Of a stretch of 64,000 bases of DNA, positions 24,625-36,859 are shown piece by piece. The notes under the pieces were generated by a model. The model was not told the DNA's origin. It saw only the letters and a list, made by a program, of their open reading frames with translations, and made no database searches. Source of the stretch: Cervus elaphus. Lineage: Eukaryota > Chordata > Mammalia > Artiodactyla > Cervidae. Made by a program: the position numbers and the translations under genes. The stretch covers positions 99,124,015 to 99,188,014 of the forward strand of contig NC_057823.1 in the NCBI RefSeq assembly GCF_910594005.1, in the 5' to 3' direction. Numbering within the stretch: position 1 is the first letter of the stretch; each line of letters opens with the position of its first letter.

Positions 24625-24844
24625 AGGACTTCCCTGGTGGCTCAGACGGTGAAGCCCAGCGTCTGCCTACAATGCAGGAGGCCCAGGTTTGATCCTTGGG
24701 CTGGAAGACCCCCTGGAGAAGGGAAAGGCTTCCCGCTCCAGTATTCTTGCCTGGAGAATCCCGTGGATGGAGGAGCCTGGTGGGCTACAGTCCACGGGGT
24801 CGCAGAGAGTCAGACACGACTGAATGACTTCACTTTCACTTTTG
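24625..24844 (+). mobile_element. Bov-tA SINE with 11-bp TSD
   Basis: Head gacttccctggtggctcaga, Bov-A body ccgctccagtattcttgcct and end gacacgactgaatgacttca. A perfect TSD cacatgggagg lies at 24614-24624 and 24845-24855. It is opposite in orientation to the element at 24107, 0.3 kb away. Confidence 0.95.
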
Positions 24845-24855
24845 CACATGGGAGG

Positions 24856-25660
24856 TTAGGAAGAGCAGACTATTCTCACCAAGCCTCCTCTTACAACTGC
24901 CTACTGGGTGTTGGAACCCTGTGGCTGTCACTCTCTTAATAATCAAATGAGGATGAGGTGAAGCCTCCTAGGCTTTTGACTTTTTGTCACCATATCTAAA
25001 ACCTGCTTGACAGAGTTTTGCTACGGATAGATGCAGTAATTTGCAAAAGTGACCCCAACTTTCTCTTCCTCCCTATGTTCATGTCCTTTGCGGTATAAAC
25101 GTGCAGTTCTGCCCAGGACGTGCAGTCTATTTCCCCACTCTGAATTTGGGCTGGCCCTATGTTCCACTTTTGCTGGTACAATGCTTTGGACAGAGGTGAT
25201 GCTGGTCAAGCTTCAGAATATCCTGGGTTTACTCTACAAGGACTTTGTGTAATATTTGATGTGCTGTTATCCAAAGTCTGTTTTCTGTATATATATAGAA
25301 AGAGTGGGAAATTTTTATAATTTGGAAACTTCTTTCACCCCTTTCATGAATCCTCTCTTTCAAGATCATTTTCTCAGTAGGATCTCAAAACTTTGAGATT
25401 CCATCAGAACAGTGATCTGTTTGTACTAGTTGTATCTGTCAACTCTCGCGGGGAGTATACGGCATTCAAACACTGTGTGGTGAGCCGCAAGTCACCACAT
25501 GGTATTAAATAGAAATCTGAAGAATTTTTCAAGGTAATTTTTATCTCCAGGTAGAGCCAATACTGAGTGAAATTTTTATGAGTTTTGAAGCTTACTGATC
25601 AATAATAAAAATGATCTCTGTGAAACTTTCTCCACTTACAGAATACCGTTCTCAATAGAA
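24856..25660. other. Non-coding spacer
   Basis: 0.8 kb of single-copy-looking DNA. Open frames of 60-67 codons on both strands near 25000-25250 match nothing known to me. Confidence 0.5.
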
Positions 25661-25885
25661 GGGCTTCCCGGGTGGCACAGTGGTAAAAAAATTCCATCTG
25701 CCAGTGCAGGAGACACGAGAGATGTGGCTTCAATCCCTGGGTCAGGTACATCCCCTGGAGGAGGAAATGAAAATCCAGTCCAGTATTCTTGACTGGAAAA
25801 TCCCATGGACAGAGGAGCCTGGCACTCTGCACTCCATGGGGTTGCAAAGTCGGACACAACTGAGTACACACACACAAACACACGT
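25661..25885 (+). mobile_element. Bov-tA SINE
   Basis: Head gggcttcccgggtggcacag, B box remnant gcttcaatccctgg, Bov-A body ccagtccagtattcttgact and an (ac)n tail. The overlapping open frames on both strands come from the SINE. Confidence 0.9.
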
Positions 25886-26699
25886 GTGTTCTTAGCATAT
25901 CTCCTTTAGATACTTAAAATGTCTGTAAGGCAGGGAAGGTATGCATCATGGTCTCTATATAAAAGGAAACTGAGTCTTAGAAATATTTTTTAAGTGGAAG
26001 ACCTTGATGATTCCATTTCAACTCCTCTGGCTTAGAATTTTCTTCTTCTCATTATGAGGAAGAATGCAGTAAGAGAAACAACATCACGTATTTGAATATA
26101 ATACAAGGTAGAATGTACTAAAATATATAGAATGAGCAAATACTGTGTGGTAGCAATTTAGAGGAGGGAGGAAAACATTTTTGTCTGACAGATCAAAAGA
26201 GGTATTTGAATTGAGCTCTGCAGAGAAGGAGGTTAGCTCAGGAATGTAACAATGAATGGACATCATAGACATCTATTAATGTAACATACTATGCGGACTG
26301 GATTTAGAAAGCAAAACTATACAACACAGAAAAAGCAATTTAATTAATTTAAATTCAATTAATTTAAAAACCTAATAGCAAACAGAAAATACAAGATACC
26401 CTTCTTAATTAAGTAACGGGTGCCTTTTGAAAACCTATATCAAATTTAATGGTAAAATTAAGTAATCATCATATTTAATGGTAAACCTTCCAAAGCATTC
26501 CAGTTAAATCAGGAGCATGGCAAGGAGGTCTTCCATGGCCCAGAGTGAGGTGAGGCCAGTAAAGACAAGGCCAATGTTTTCACAATCCTCTGAGGCAGTG
26601 ACCCTTTAAAATTCACACCTAGACCTAATGCTAGATATTCTAAACAATAAAATCAAAGGCATGTAATTAGTAAGATGACTATAAATAAGGCACACAAAT
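25886..26699. other. AT-rich non-coding DNA
   Basis: Contains short aattaattt-type direct repeats near 26338-26370 and two copies of atttaatggtaaa about 30 bases apart near 26440-26490. A MIR-like trace (ggaaactgagtcttagaaat) lies near 25965. No gene seen. Confidence 0.5.
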
Positions 26700-26790
26700 A
26701 CAAAGAGAGACAAAGTTATCTGGATCACTTTGCTATACGGTAGAAATTAATGCAACACTGCAAATCAACCTCAATAAATATTTTTTAGAA
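26700..26790 (+). mobile_element. L1 3' end fragment
   Basis: tggatcactttgctatacgg and gcaacactgcaaatcaacct followed by caataaatattttt match the end of the L1 3' UTR. No coding part remains. Confidence 0.6.
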
Positions 26791-27605
26791 GAACAGTTTT
26801 CTTCACCATCCAAATTAGTGCATACTCTTCCTTCTGCCAACTCTTCTGCTCTGACCCCATTTAATAAATCGCCCTATGCATTTAAGAAGTTTCCTCAGCA
26901 GTGTCGTAGTTGAAGAATGTCCTCAGCTAGGGATCTGCCTTCTGTGCCAAGGGGTCCTATGTGATTCCATACTTGGTGACACCTGTCACCACTCATATTA
27001 ATTCCTGCGGCTACCAAATTACAGACACCAGACGCAACTACTCTTGAGGTTCCTGTTATCGAGTGAAGCGTCTGGGCCCTGGTCCTGTGACTGTCCCCTC
27101 ATGGATGTCCACTCGATGTGTCAAAATAGCGCTAAACTTGGATGTACATCAGAGCAATCAGCATACTGGAACTGTATTTGTGAGCGTATTATACTCTTCA
27201 TTGTGTATGATGTCTCCTCAACATCTTCCTGAGCTTTTAGAAGAATTTTTCTTTTATAGGCTTTATACTTCAGCCCTACTATTTCTGGGGTTCAGTCCTG
27301 GGCCCGTAACAGATGGATCAGAGGACATTTTTGAGTGACAGGTACCATGCAGTGCTTTGAATTACCCTTCTCTCTTACGAGAGGCTTTCTCATTGTGCAC
27401 AGTTATGAGTTGTCCCTCTCAAGGTAAATTCTTCTGAAGGACTCTTTGCACCTCATGCAAAAAAGTACTTCTGACCTAGCCATCTCAGTCAATCTGCCAG
27501 ACAAGTCATGCCACAGTTAAACATAGCTTAGACTCTACTGAGAAAGTGTATAAATTCTAATCTTATAAGAAATCCTTTTGTCAATTATTAAGCTTGACAA
27601 GAAGG
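26791..27605. other. Single-copy non-coding DNA
   Basis: Slightly more GC-rich than its surroundings around 27040-27330, with two overlapping open frames (62 and 91 codons) that I do not recognise and regard as chance. Confidence 0.5.
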
Positions 27606-27680
27606 TATATATTATATATATACTATATTAGTTATATATTAGTTAAATATATATATATGTTATTATATATATATATATAA
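27606..27680. repeat. (AT)n-rich microsatellite
   Basis: About 75 bases almost entirely A/T, with several uninterrupted (at)n or (ta)n blocks separated by short interruptions. Such tracts can extrude hairpins and vary in length between individuals. Confidence 0.9.
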
Positions 27681-30389
27681 GCTAAAGCTAATGAAATACA
27701 AACTAAATTCTCAAGCTCTTATTAATGAAAAGATACAAAAGGGTACTTTAGCCTTTCTAGTACTTCATCTAGTCACCTATCTTTAGGGTGCAAATATGTA
27801 GCAATAATAATATAATATCTACTAGTTAAATTTCATGAAAAAGTAACAGCAGTGGCTAAAATATCCAATACTTTGTACCAGAGTGTACATATATGTCAGT
27901 AGCCTGGACTTTGCTAAAGAGATGGGATTAAGAAATTCCCTAAATGAGAGTCTTTTAGGAAAATGCCCTTGGAAAGAAAAGTTCTTATATTTAACAGCCT
28001 AGATTTTTATGGTTGAAAGCATGGCTTTGGAGAAAGACTTGAGTTTGAAGTCTTTTTTTTTTTTTTTTATTGACTCTGTGATCTTACATAATTGCTTAAA
28101 TTCTCCCACTCTCCAATTTGCCTTAAAATTGGACTTATAATTTCACAGACGATTTTTTAATCAAGATTTAGTAAGATAATGTCTTTGTGTACTTAGCATA
28201 GTCACTAGCCTATAGACAATACTCAATTAACAGTCACCGTTTTTATTTTTAAAACATTTTTCAAATAGTTCTTCCCAACTTTCTTGGAACCTCCTTTGGA
28301 TTTTACTCTATTATCTGTAAATATTGAGATGTATAAATTATTACAGATATTAAGCATTATCCATTCTTCTTTTATTCATTTCTCTGATTTATATGAAGTT
28401 AAACTTGCTGGAAGCTGATTTGGTCACATTAAAACAATATGTAATCTTTCAAGTTTTCTTAGAAAGATTTCTTACCTTGTGGATTCTCAGATATGCCTTT
28501 CATATGTGCAAAGTGAAGTAGAGAACGTTCAACTTTAAATCAATTAGGAGAAACATGAAGACATAAATTTTAAAGGTGCACAACAAAGTCCTATAGTGTA
28601 TGCTGGATTTTTCAACGTTGGGTGAAATTATAACTCATAGCATTTTCAGCAATGCAGCGAAGGCCATGGGGAGTTATAATTAGACAGATACTAGAATGAA
28701 GTCAGTATTAAATGTTTCATACTTTCAGTGTGTCTGACAATCTTACATAAAGCAGATGTCTCCTAAGAAAGAATTGACATGGATGGCTGGGCTTGGCAAA
28801 CCACCCGCACACGAAAAACATACCTTTAAGGGCAGCCAAAATCAACCTCTTTTATCAGTCCCAAAGAAATCTGTTTCTGGAGCCGGATTCTCTGGCTCAG
28901 AGACTGATTCAGCTGTATTCAAAATAAAGACCGCGATCATGCACATCAATTTCACTTAATTAGCCTTTTACATGACTTTCATTTCTGTGAAGTTGGCTAA
29001 TTAACAACATGCTTGCAAATCAACTCTCCTTTTCCTCTCTCTTGAGTTCACAGGCGTTTTTGCTCTCAGACTCACTAAAATCAGCTCTGCTAACATCTCT
29101 TCTTCTGCAGCGATTCAGGCTTGAGGGGAAGTACCCCATTGAGATACAGTAGCTGTACTATTAATTTTGTGCTATACTTTCCTCTCTCTGGGAAACAAGC
29201 TATTCAATTCGTGAGATCGCTCTGAGGCAGTGTGTTTATGTTGTTGAGCAGATTTATGTAGCGCCTGCATTGAACAACTGACTATGCTGGCTGGAAATTA
29301 CTACACTTGCCACAGATATGAATTTTAAATAAAATTGTTTCAAAGCCTATTTAAGTAAATGAAAAGAGCCCTCTCCATTACCAAAATGAATGCTATCTCA
29401 TGTTTCCATGCAGACTTGTTTCTTTTTTCTTAAATGAAGTGTGATTTTATCTTCATGGCAGAGTTTCTGTCATTGTCAAATGCGTCAAATACATTTTGGT
29501 TGATTAGGATATATTAGTGTAAAATGACTGATAGCATTGTAGTCTCTAACTCCTTCCAAACAACCATGTTGGGAAACTTATAAATGACTCCCAGACCGTA
29601 CTGTGGCTTATCATCTGTTGCCTCAGTCAGTCAAATGTTTTTCTGGAAAGAAGTCACGTTTCTTCTCGGTTAACCTGCAAGTTTGATTTTTAGTTCCACA
29701 TAACTGGCATTAATACTTATAGCTCTCCTTTTGAGAAAAATTGAGAGCTATTTCCATTACCCATTTTGGAGAGGAACGGGGGATGTAAACTCTAAGATCT
29801 GAAACCAATGTAGTTCTCTTATTTGGATTACCACCCTGAGTTATAAAGGGTCTAGTATAAGTTTGTCATTTTATCATAAAGTCATTGCTTTGCCCTACAG
29901 ACTATGCTGTTTCAGATATTAAACGTTACCCTTGGTGAATAAATGTCAAACATAATCAAAATGCTCATAAATACTGCTAGAATATTGGAATAGGTACAAT
30001 GACATTTTCTGTTGCGATTTACGCAAATCTCTGTATGGTTTACATTCCTATAATTAAAAAATAAACTCCTTTCCAGGAATTACTTTAGCAAAGGGTTGCA
30101 AGTCATAACATATTAAATAGCAGAAAAATTCCATTAAATCCTAAAAATGTAACTCATCAGGAAAAGAAAGAAATTTAGTCATTTAAAAATGACAGTAGAA
30201 ATTTAATCAGGGGCATAATAATAATTCCACACATAATAATTCACCTAAATTATATAGATCATGATTTTTTTGTAGATGAATTTTGAGACTCAGCAGGTAA
30301 CGATTAGCTGACCTTAGCTGACGTATGAGGGGAAAGATAGATACTGAAACAATTTTGGTTCAAGACTTGACTTATAGCAAACAATAGCC
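27681..30389. other. Repeat-poor DNA, candidate regulatory block
   Basis: 2.7 kb with only one ancient MIR-like stretch (28015-28232). The part 28740-29340 is compositionally balanced and carries two TAATTA homeodomain-core sites (28957-28962, 28998-29003). The 67-codon frame at 28756-28959 is not recognised. No exon structure is supported. Confidence 0.45.
28015..28232 (+). repeat. MIR SINE, with poly(T) run
   Basis: ggctttggagaaagacttga, ...actctgtgatcttacataat and agtcactagcctatagacaa follow the MIR consensus order (tRNA head, 'gtgtgacc' core, 3' end). A run of about 17 T interrupts it at 28053-28070. Confidence 0.5.
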
Positions 30390-30390
30390 T

Positions 30391-31461
30391 CAGTTCAGTT
30401 CAGTTCAGTCACTCAGTCGTGTCCGACTCTTTGCAATCCCATGGACTGCAGTACTCCAGGCCTCCATGTCCATCACTAACTCCCAGAATTTACCCAAACC
30501 CGTGTCCATTGAGTTGGTGATGCCATCCAGCCATCTCATCCTCTGTCGTCCCCTTATCCTCCTGCCTTCAGTCTTTCCCAGCATCAGGGTCTTTTCAAAT
30601 GAGTCAGCTCTTCGCATCAGGTGGCCAAAGTATTGGAGTTTCAGCTTCAACATCAGTCCTTCCAATGAACACCCAGGACTGATCTCCTCTAGAATGGACT
30701 GGTTGGATCTCCTTGCAGTCCAAGGGACTCTCAAGAGTCTTCTCCAACACCACAGTTCAAAAGCATCAATTCTTTGGCGCTCAGCTTTCTTTATAGTCCA
30801 ACTCTCACAGTCATACATGACCACTGGAAAAACCATAGCCTTGACCAGATGGACCTTTGTTGGCAAAGTAACGTTTCTGCTTTTTAATATGCTGTCTAGG
30901 TTGGTCATAACTTTCCTTCCAAGGAGTAAGCGTCCTTTAATTTCATGGCTGCAGTCACCGTCTGCAGTGATTTAGGAGCCCCCCAAAATAAAGTCTCTCA
31001 CTGTTTCCACTGTCTCCCCATCTATTTGCCATGAAGTGATGGGGCCAGATGCCATGATCTTAGTTTTCTGAATGTTGAGCTTTAAGCCAACTTTTTCACT
31101 CTCCTCTTTCACTTGCATAAAGAGGCTCTTTAGTTCCTCTTCGCTTTCTGCCATAAGGGTGGTGTCATCAGTGTATCTAGGTTATTGGTATTTCTCCCGG
31201 CAATCTTGATTCCAGCTTGTACTTCTTCCAGCCCAGTGTTTCTCATTATGTACTCTGAATATAAGTTAAATAAGCACTTGACAATATACAGCCTTGACAT
31301 ACTCCTTTTCCTATTTGGAACCAGACTGTTGTTCCATGTCCAGTTCTAACTGTTGCTTCCTGACCTGCATACCAATTTTTCAAGAGGTAGGTCAGGTGGT
31401 CTGGTATTCACATCTCTTTCAGAATTTTCCAGTTTGTTGTGATCCACAAAGTCAAAGGCTA
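30391..31461 (-). mobile_element. BovB LINE, 5'-truncated, about 1.07 kb
   Basis: Minus-strand RTE-type LINE ending in the BovB 3' terminus at 30391. The terminal ORF segment is open at 30405-30908 (VKAMVFPVVMYDCESWTIKK ... SWTIKKAERQRIDAFELWCW ... AKSRTRLSD). A frameshift near 30915-30970 separates it from the upstream piece at 30972-31154 (MAESEEELKSLFMQVKEESE). Just upstream the catalytic YADD box reads YTDD (near 31159). It stops in the reverse-transcriptase palm. The 169-codon plus-strand frame at 30466-30975 is antisense. Confidence 0.95.
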
Positions 31462-33139
31462 TACAACCTAAAAAATCGTAGGATACCAGGTCAGAGTATA
31501 CAACAAAAACTCAATGTATGCACATATGGAGTTCACTAATTTCATATAAATGAGGTTTGATATATAATGCATATAAATTATATGAGATTCAATAAATCCA
31601 TGTCTCTAACCAGAGGGAATAGAACTGCCTCAAATAGCACTTAATACAATATGCATTTTTTAAAAATGCTTTATACTTTAGCAAAAAAGTAGTACTGGTA
31701 AAGGCCAGCCTTAGACAGTAAGTCACTGTGGAATCTTGTTCAAATTGTTTGGATAAGGTAGGTAAGCATAGTGTTAAAACCACTGATTTTGAAATCTGAC
31801 AGAATTTCACATCCCAAATCTGCCCCTTAATCAATATACCATCTCAGGCAAAATACTTAACCTCTTGGAATTTGGCAGTTTCATTTGTAAGACAAGAGAT
31901 AATGATATGTATTTCAAGATATTATTAAAGGTTAAGTGAGCTAATCTTGTGAAGTGCTTGGTTCAGCTCCAGGAAGAGAGAAAGCATTCAATAAATTTGC
32001 ATCATCTCAGATGAACTGTAATCTCACAGAAGACAGGAAGCATGCCTTATATGTCTCTTGTATCCTCCATGGGGTTTATCATACTGTCTGGCAAACAGTA
32101 GGCCTTTCTCTGCATACTTAGAAATTCTTCTCACATTTCTGATATGCATGCTTTCACATAAACTGTTGACTAAATGTGACTACACTGAAAATGCATATTT
32201 GTCACTTAGAAGATTAGCTCTGTGCCAGCTTTTCTTTTATAGTATTAAACCAAAGTTACTTGTAGACAACCCAGGAAGGAACATAGAGAAATTTCTCTTA
32301 AGTTCTCTCCATTTAAGAAAGGCCAACTACACAGTGAAAAACGAAAAACTGGGTTCCATGTAAGCTACTCAGATGCTATTTCCTTTTCTTGAGGATAATA
32401 TCTCAGAGCTGATGGCTTTTAAAGACATAAACTGTTAACCAATTTCCTTCCTCCTTCAGTGGTCTGTAAATCGGCTAGCTGTGGAAAACATTGTAAAAAT
32501 TTGCTCTCAAATGTTCTCACACCTCATGTGGCCATTTAATAAAATACATCCTGCACACAATTGAGATAGCAACAGTAGGATGTATTGAGAGCTGAATTCT
32601 GGAAGGATATATGTCTTTATAAAATGCTCATATGCAGTGTTCATCTCTGTGCTTGTGGCAATTTTCACTTTTTTTCTTTAACATAGGCCAAGTTGTAGAG
32701 ACAAGAGGAAAACAATTATTTTACTTTATACATCTCATTGACAAGAAGTGACAAATTTGATGGTGTGTCTAATCTTGGGGAGCAATGCTCTTTTTGAAGT
32801 GTTCCTGGAAAAGAAATGCAAAGATTTTTTGACAGCTAATCATTGGTGCCTCTGTGTATCTAATGACAAAGCAGTAGTATCAGTTACAAATAAAAGTGAT
32901 ATAAAATTCTTCAAGTAAGTTAAAAATCAGTCCTCTTAGTACCTCTGTGTCACCTATGTCTGTGTATACTATTAAAATAAAAATTTGAGTAGCTAAATGA
33001 CATAGACATGGTGCTCTTCTTAATCATTTGACAGAGGTGACATCCTAGTACGTGTATTTCAGAATTTCTCTGATTATAAAATTGCTTCTCCGATCATAAA
33101 ATTACTTCAGTATAACATATGAGAAATTTAGAAAAGTAT
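31462..33139. other. Non-coding DNA with a MIR
   Basis: Apart from the MIR at 31768-32000 and a possible LINE2 3' end at 32015-32105 (ggaagcatgccttatatgtc; actgtctggcaaacagtagg), nothing is recognised. The 101-codon frame at 32058-32363 overlaps that ancient repeat and has no recognisable homologue. Confidence 0.5.
31768..32000 (+). repeat. Near full-length MIR SINE
   Basis: The order is a head-like part (gttaaaaccactgattttga), then the core (caaaatacttaacctcttgg; gcagtttcatttgtaagaca agagataat), then the 3' end (gtgaagtgcttggttcagct; gcattcaataaat). It spans about 230 bases, close to the usual 260 of MIR. The pattern is convincing despite divergence. Confidence 0.6.
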
Positions 33140-33546
33140 AAAGAGGAAACCTACTTTTATAAATGGCCAATATTAGAATTGTTGTAGTTACTTCCACTAT
33201 GGAGTCAATAAGTGTGAGTGTATAGGTTTTTCCTTCCTCAAATTTATGACTACCCTGTACACATCATGTGGATTGTGTCCACAAATAATAATTCTGTACA
33301 AATTTTGATTATGCTTATTTTCACCTAATAAAAAATTGTGTTCCTAAGGTATTACATAATCTTGCTAACAGGTTTTGAAGGTTACAGAGCATTCTGGCCT
33401 ATGGGAAAACAACAAACATTATCAGTTTAGTTCAGTTCAGTTGCTCAGTTGTGTCCGACTCTTTGCAATCCCATGGACTGCAGCACACCAGGCTTCCCTG
33501 TCCATCACCAACTCCCCAAGCCTAGTCAAACTAGTCAAAGTCCATC

Positions 33547-33765
33547 AGGGCTTCCCTGGAGACTCAGACAGTAAAGAATCTGCCCTGCAATGCGAGAGAC
33601 CTGGGTTTGATCCCTGTCTTGGGAACATCCCCTGGAGGAGGGCATGGCAACCCACTCCAGTATTCTGGACTGGAAAATCCTAACAGACAGAGGAGTCTGG
33701 TGGGCTACAGTCCATGGGATTGCAAGGAGTCTGACATGACTGAGTGATTAAGCAAACCACAGCAT
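33547..33765 (+). mobile_element. Bov-tA SINE inside BovB
   Basis: Head agggcttccctggagactca, B box gggtttgatccctg, and a Bov-A body. It splits the BovB 3' region, and the 7-bp repeat gtccatc at 33540-33546 and 33766-33772 is its TSD. It is therefore younger than the BovB. Confidence 0.93.
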
Positions 33766-34317
33766 GTCCATCGAGTCAGTGACGCCATCCAACCATCTCA
33801 TCCTCCATTGTCCCCATCTCCTCCTGCCTTCAATCTTTCCCAGCATCAGGGTCTTTTCCAATGAGTCAGGTCTTCACATGAGGTGGCCAAAGTATTGGAG
33901 TTTCAGCTTCCATGTCAGTCCTTCCAATGAACACCGAGGACTGATCTCCTTTATCAGTCCTAGGGACTCTCAAGAGTCTTCTCCAGCACCACAGTTCAAA
34001 ACTATCAATTCTTTGGCGCTCAGCATTCTTCATAGTCCAACCCTCACATCCACACATGACCACTGGAAAAACCATAGCTTTGACTAGATGGACCTTTGCT
34101 AGCAAAGTAATGTCTCTGCTTTTTAATATGCTATCTAGGTTGGTTATAGCTTTTCTTCCAAGGAACAAGCATCTTTTAATTTTAGGGCTGCAGTCACCAT
34201 CTGCAGTGATTTTGGAGCCCCCCAAAATAAAGTCTGCCACTATCTACATTGTTTCCCCATTTGCCATGAAGGATGGGACCTGATGACATGATCTTAGTTT
34301 TTTGAATGTTGAGTTTT

Positions 34318-34581
34318 TGTTTTTTTTTTTTTTTAATTTTTTTATTAGTTGGAGGCTAATTACTTCACAACATTTCAGTGGGTTTTGTCATACATTGATA
34401 TGAATCAGCCATAGATTTACACTTATTCCCCATCCCGATCCCCCCTCCCACCTCCCTCTTCACCCGACTCCTCTGGGTCTTCCCAGTGCACCAGGCCCGA
34501 GCACTTGTCTCATGCATCCCACCTGGGCTGGTGATCTGTTTCACCATAGATAGTATACATGCTGTTCTTTTGAAACATCCC
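34318..34581 (-). mobile_element. Ruminant L1 3' UTR insertion inside BovB
   Basis: Poly(T), then attagttggaggctaattac, gtcatacattgatatgaatc and a pyrimidine-rich cccatcccgatcccccctcc stretch. This is the reverse complement of the young ruminant L1 3' UTR also seen sense-oriented at 38755-39001. The 10-bp TSD gttgagtttt lies at 34308-34317 and 34582-34591. Heavily 5'-truncated, with no ORF. Confidence 0.93.
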
Positions 34582-35954
34582 GTTGAGTTTTAAGCCAACT
34601 TTTTCACTCTCCTCTTTCACTTTCAAGAGGCTCTTTATTTCTTCTTTGCAAACATTTTAACTTTCTGTATTTCGAGGGGCACTTAGATTATTTTCATTTT
34701 TATATTATCATAAGTAGCACTGGAATCATTGTTCTTGTATACAGTCTGAGTGCATTTCAAATTATTTCACTAGGACAGATAAGTTAAAGTGGAATCACTA
34801 GGTAGACAATGAAGAAATTGTTTCAGATACTTGATATGTATCAGCAAACTCACTTCCAAAAAGACAACAAATATTTTATGAGTGACATATGAGAGAAATA
34901 TTTCACTTGTTTCACTTCATTCTTCCATAGAATATTTTATGGGCAAAATTAATACATCTTTTTCTTTTAATTTTCATACTTTAAGCTTCTAGTGAAGCTA
35001 AATATGTCTACAACTGTATTGACCGGCTTATTTCCTAATTGTTAAAATGTTTCTAATGGAATATGGAACTCATATGTTAATATTTGAGAACATTTAAATG
35101 TTAAAGGTAATGACTTTAAGAAATAAATACAATATTTTCCTCAGTTTGTTTTATCTGCCCTTTAAGGCATTGTTTATCTTCTTACTTTGAATATTATTTT
35201 TTATCAGAAATCTTTTCACTATCATATTTTAAAGGAATATTCTGTTTTAGTATTATTTCATAAATGTTCATCTTCACTATCTAATTTCAATTTCTTACAA
35301 ATTTAACTCAACATAGTAAACTGTTAATGAATTCATGCTTTGAAGATTATTAGAAATAAGTTTAAATTCTGTCTCTACCATTCTAATTTTGTTAATAAAA
35401 ATTGGAAACAGCAAAACAATGGACCCTAAAATGTTTTACATTCAAATTTAAAATTCAATTATGAATATAAATCATTTGCCTTGTGCCTCATACACTTAAG
35501 TACTCAATTCCTGATGTCATTTTTGATGAAAAGATGACAGTTTGTAAAACTTCTTTAGACTCTCTGTTCATGTAGTGGGCCTTCTACTTTTGGGGGTTGT
35601 TAATGAAGGGAATGTATGTGAGTGTGTTGCAGGATTTTTGGTTTTCTTTAATCTGGAGCTAGTTTGCATCATATAAATTCTTTAATAATGAAAAAATATA
35701 ATTCTATTTACCCTACCAATGTAATTAAGTATATTAATAATTATTTTTTTAATATTATCATTATTACATTCCAGAAATAACACTTTGCATGTTTTCATGA
35801 ATTATTAGAATATTTTTAGACTAAGGTTGTAGTATTTGTTTTAACTTTAAAATCTGTATTCTTATAGTAACAAGTCTCCAATTGTCCAACTTAGGGCTTT
35901 TCTTATCATGTTTTGGTATCCGAATTTCGGGTAATCATATGTAATAATTTTCTA

Positions 35955-36067
35955 ACATACTTAGTTGCTTCAGTCATGTCTGACTCTTTGTGACCCCATG
36001 GACTGTAGCTTGCCAGGGTCCTCAGTCCATGGGATTTCCCATGGCAAGAATACTAGAGTGGGTTGCC
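35955..36067 (-). mobile_element. Truncated Bov-A SINE
   Basis: Only the Bov-A part is present (cagtcatgtctgactctttg ... gaatactagagtgggttgcc); the tRNA head is missing. An 8-bp repeat attttcta at 35947-35954 and 36068-36075 suggests a 5'-truncated insertion rather than later deletion. Confidence 0.8.
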
Positions 36068-36075
36068 ATTTTCTA

Positions 36076-36859
36076 TGTTATATATAATTATATATACTTA
36101 TTATATGTTTGTTTTTTTCTGGCTTGTTAAAAATAATTTCTGCATTCATATGAAATCTGCTCCATATTTTTTAATTGAAAAAATGGTGCCCAGTATCTCA
36201 TGGATTCCCATATCAGAGTATATTTCAGCACTACCTGAGAAGCATTATACTAGGGGTTGTATCTGAGAATTTATATTTTATCAAGTTTTCTGCTTTACTA
36301 TCAAGGGTAGTAGCTCTGTGGACCTGAGGTTTGGAGCCACTGAAAAGTTTTCTTAGTGTTTTTATTTCAGTTCTGTGTGTGTGGGTGTGTGTGTGTGTGT
36401 GTGTTTGGAAATTGTTGCGAGAAGATCCAAGGATCTTCTAAGGGTTTTTTTTCCAACACCAGAAAAAAATCTAATTACTAATGGAAACTCTGTTTTTCCT
36501 TTTGGCTTTGGGAATCCCAGAGGCAAGTTGAAAACTTTATCACAGGAAGTCTTCTCCTGTGCTGCCAATCTGACCTCTTTTTCCCTGGCTTGACCCCACC
36601 GTTGCCTCTATGTTGGTTCTATCTTCACATACATGGTACATTACCAATTTATTTTAGCTATTTTTACAATTTACTTAGACTAAAAAAGTATTTACGTACT
36701 AACAAGTTCAATGGAGACAGATTTTTTTTTTCTGTGTCATTCCCCATCACTTCCTCAACAGCTTCAACAGAATAGGAACTGACGTAGAGAGTGGTCACTC
36801 AATATATTTGCTGAATGAATAAACAAGAGAATTAATTAGTGACTGTAAGAAGTTTGCTG
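36076..36859. other. Non-coding spacer
   Basis: AT-rich DNA with a (TG)n tract (listed) and a possible LINE2-type 3' end near 36780-36830 (cactcaatatatttgctgaa). No gene recognised. Confidence 0.5.
36373..36404. repeat. (TG)n microsatellite
   Basis: gtgtgtgtgggtgtgtgtgt and a further run of gt, one ggg interruption, about 32 bases. Probably length-polymorphic. Confidence 0.9.

Larger units (their letters stand above)
33421..34648 (-). mobile_element. BovB LINE with two later insertions
   Basis: Minus-strand BovB 3' end (tagttcagttcagttgctca at the 3' side) bounded by the TSD caaacatt at 33413-33420 and 34649-34656. A Bov-tA SINE (33547-33765) and a ruminant L1 3' end (34318-34581) interrupt it. 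The surviving ORF frame 33866-34240 includes KVHLVKAMVFPVVMCGCEGW. Without its inserts the BovB is about 0.74 kb. The breakpoints of both insertions fit the uninterrupted BovB copies at 30.4 and 46.7 kb. Confidence 0.93.
33140..35950 (-). mobile_element. Old L1-like LINE hosting a BovB (outer nest layer)
   Basis: Fragments on both sides of the BovB (33140-33412 and 34657-35950) resemble the reverse complement of an old mammalian L1 ORF2/3' region. Examples are aagtggaatcactaggtaga, ggcattgtttatcttcttac and aattgtccaacttagggctt. Strongly decayed and patchy; the family and outer limits are uncertain. It is the oldest layer of the nest. Confidence 0.4.

Noticed and set aside
30466..30975. 169-codon plus-strand open frame, with similar long frames at 41269-41781 (minus) and 44828-45364 (minus)
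   Set aside because: All are the antisense of the BovB C-terminal ORF and recur in each copy for that reason. Their translations track the complement of the known reverse-transcriptase frame.
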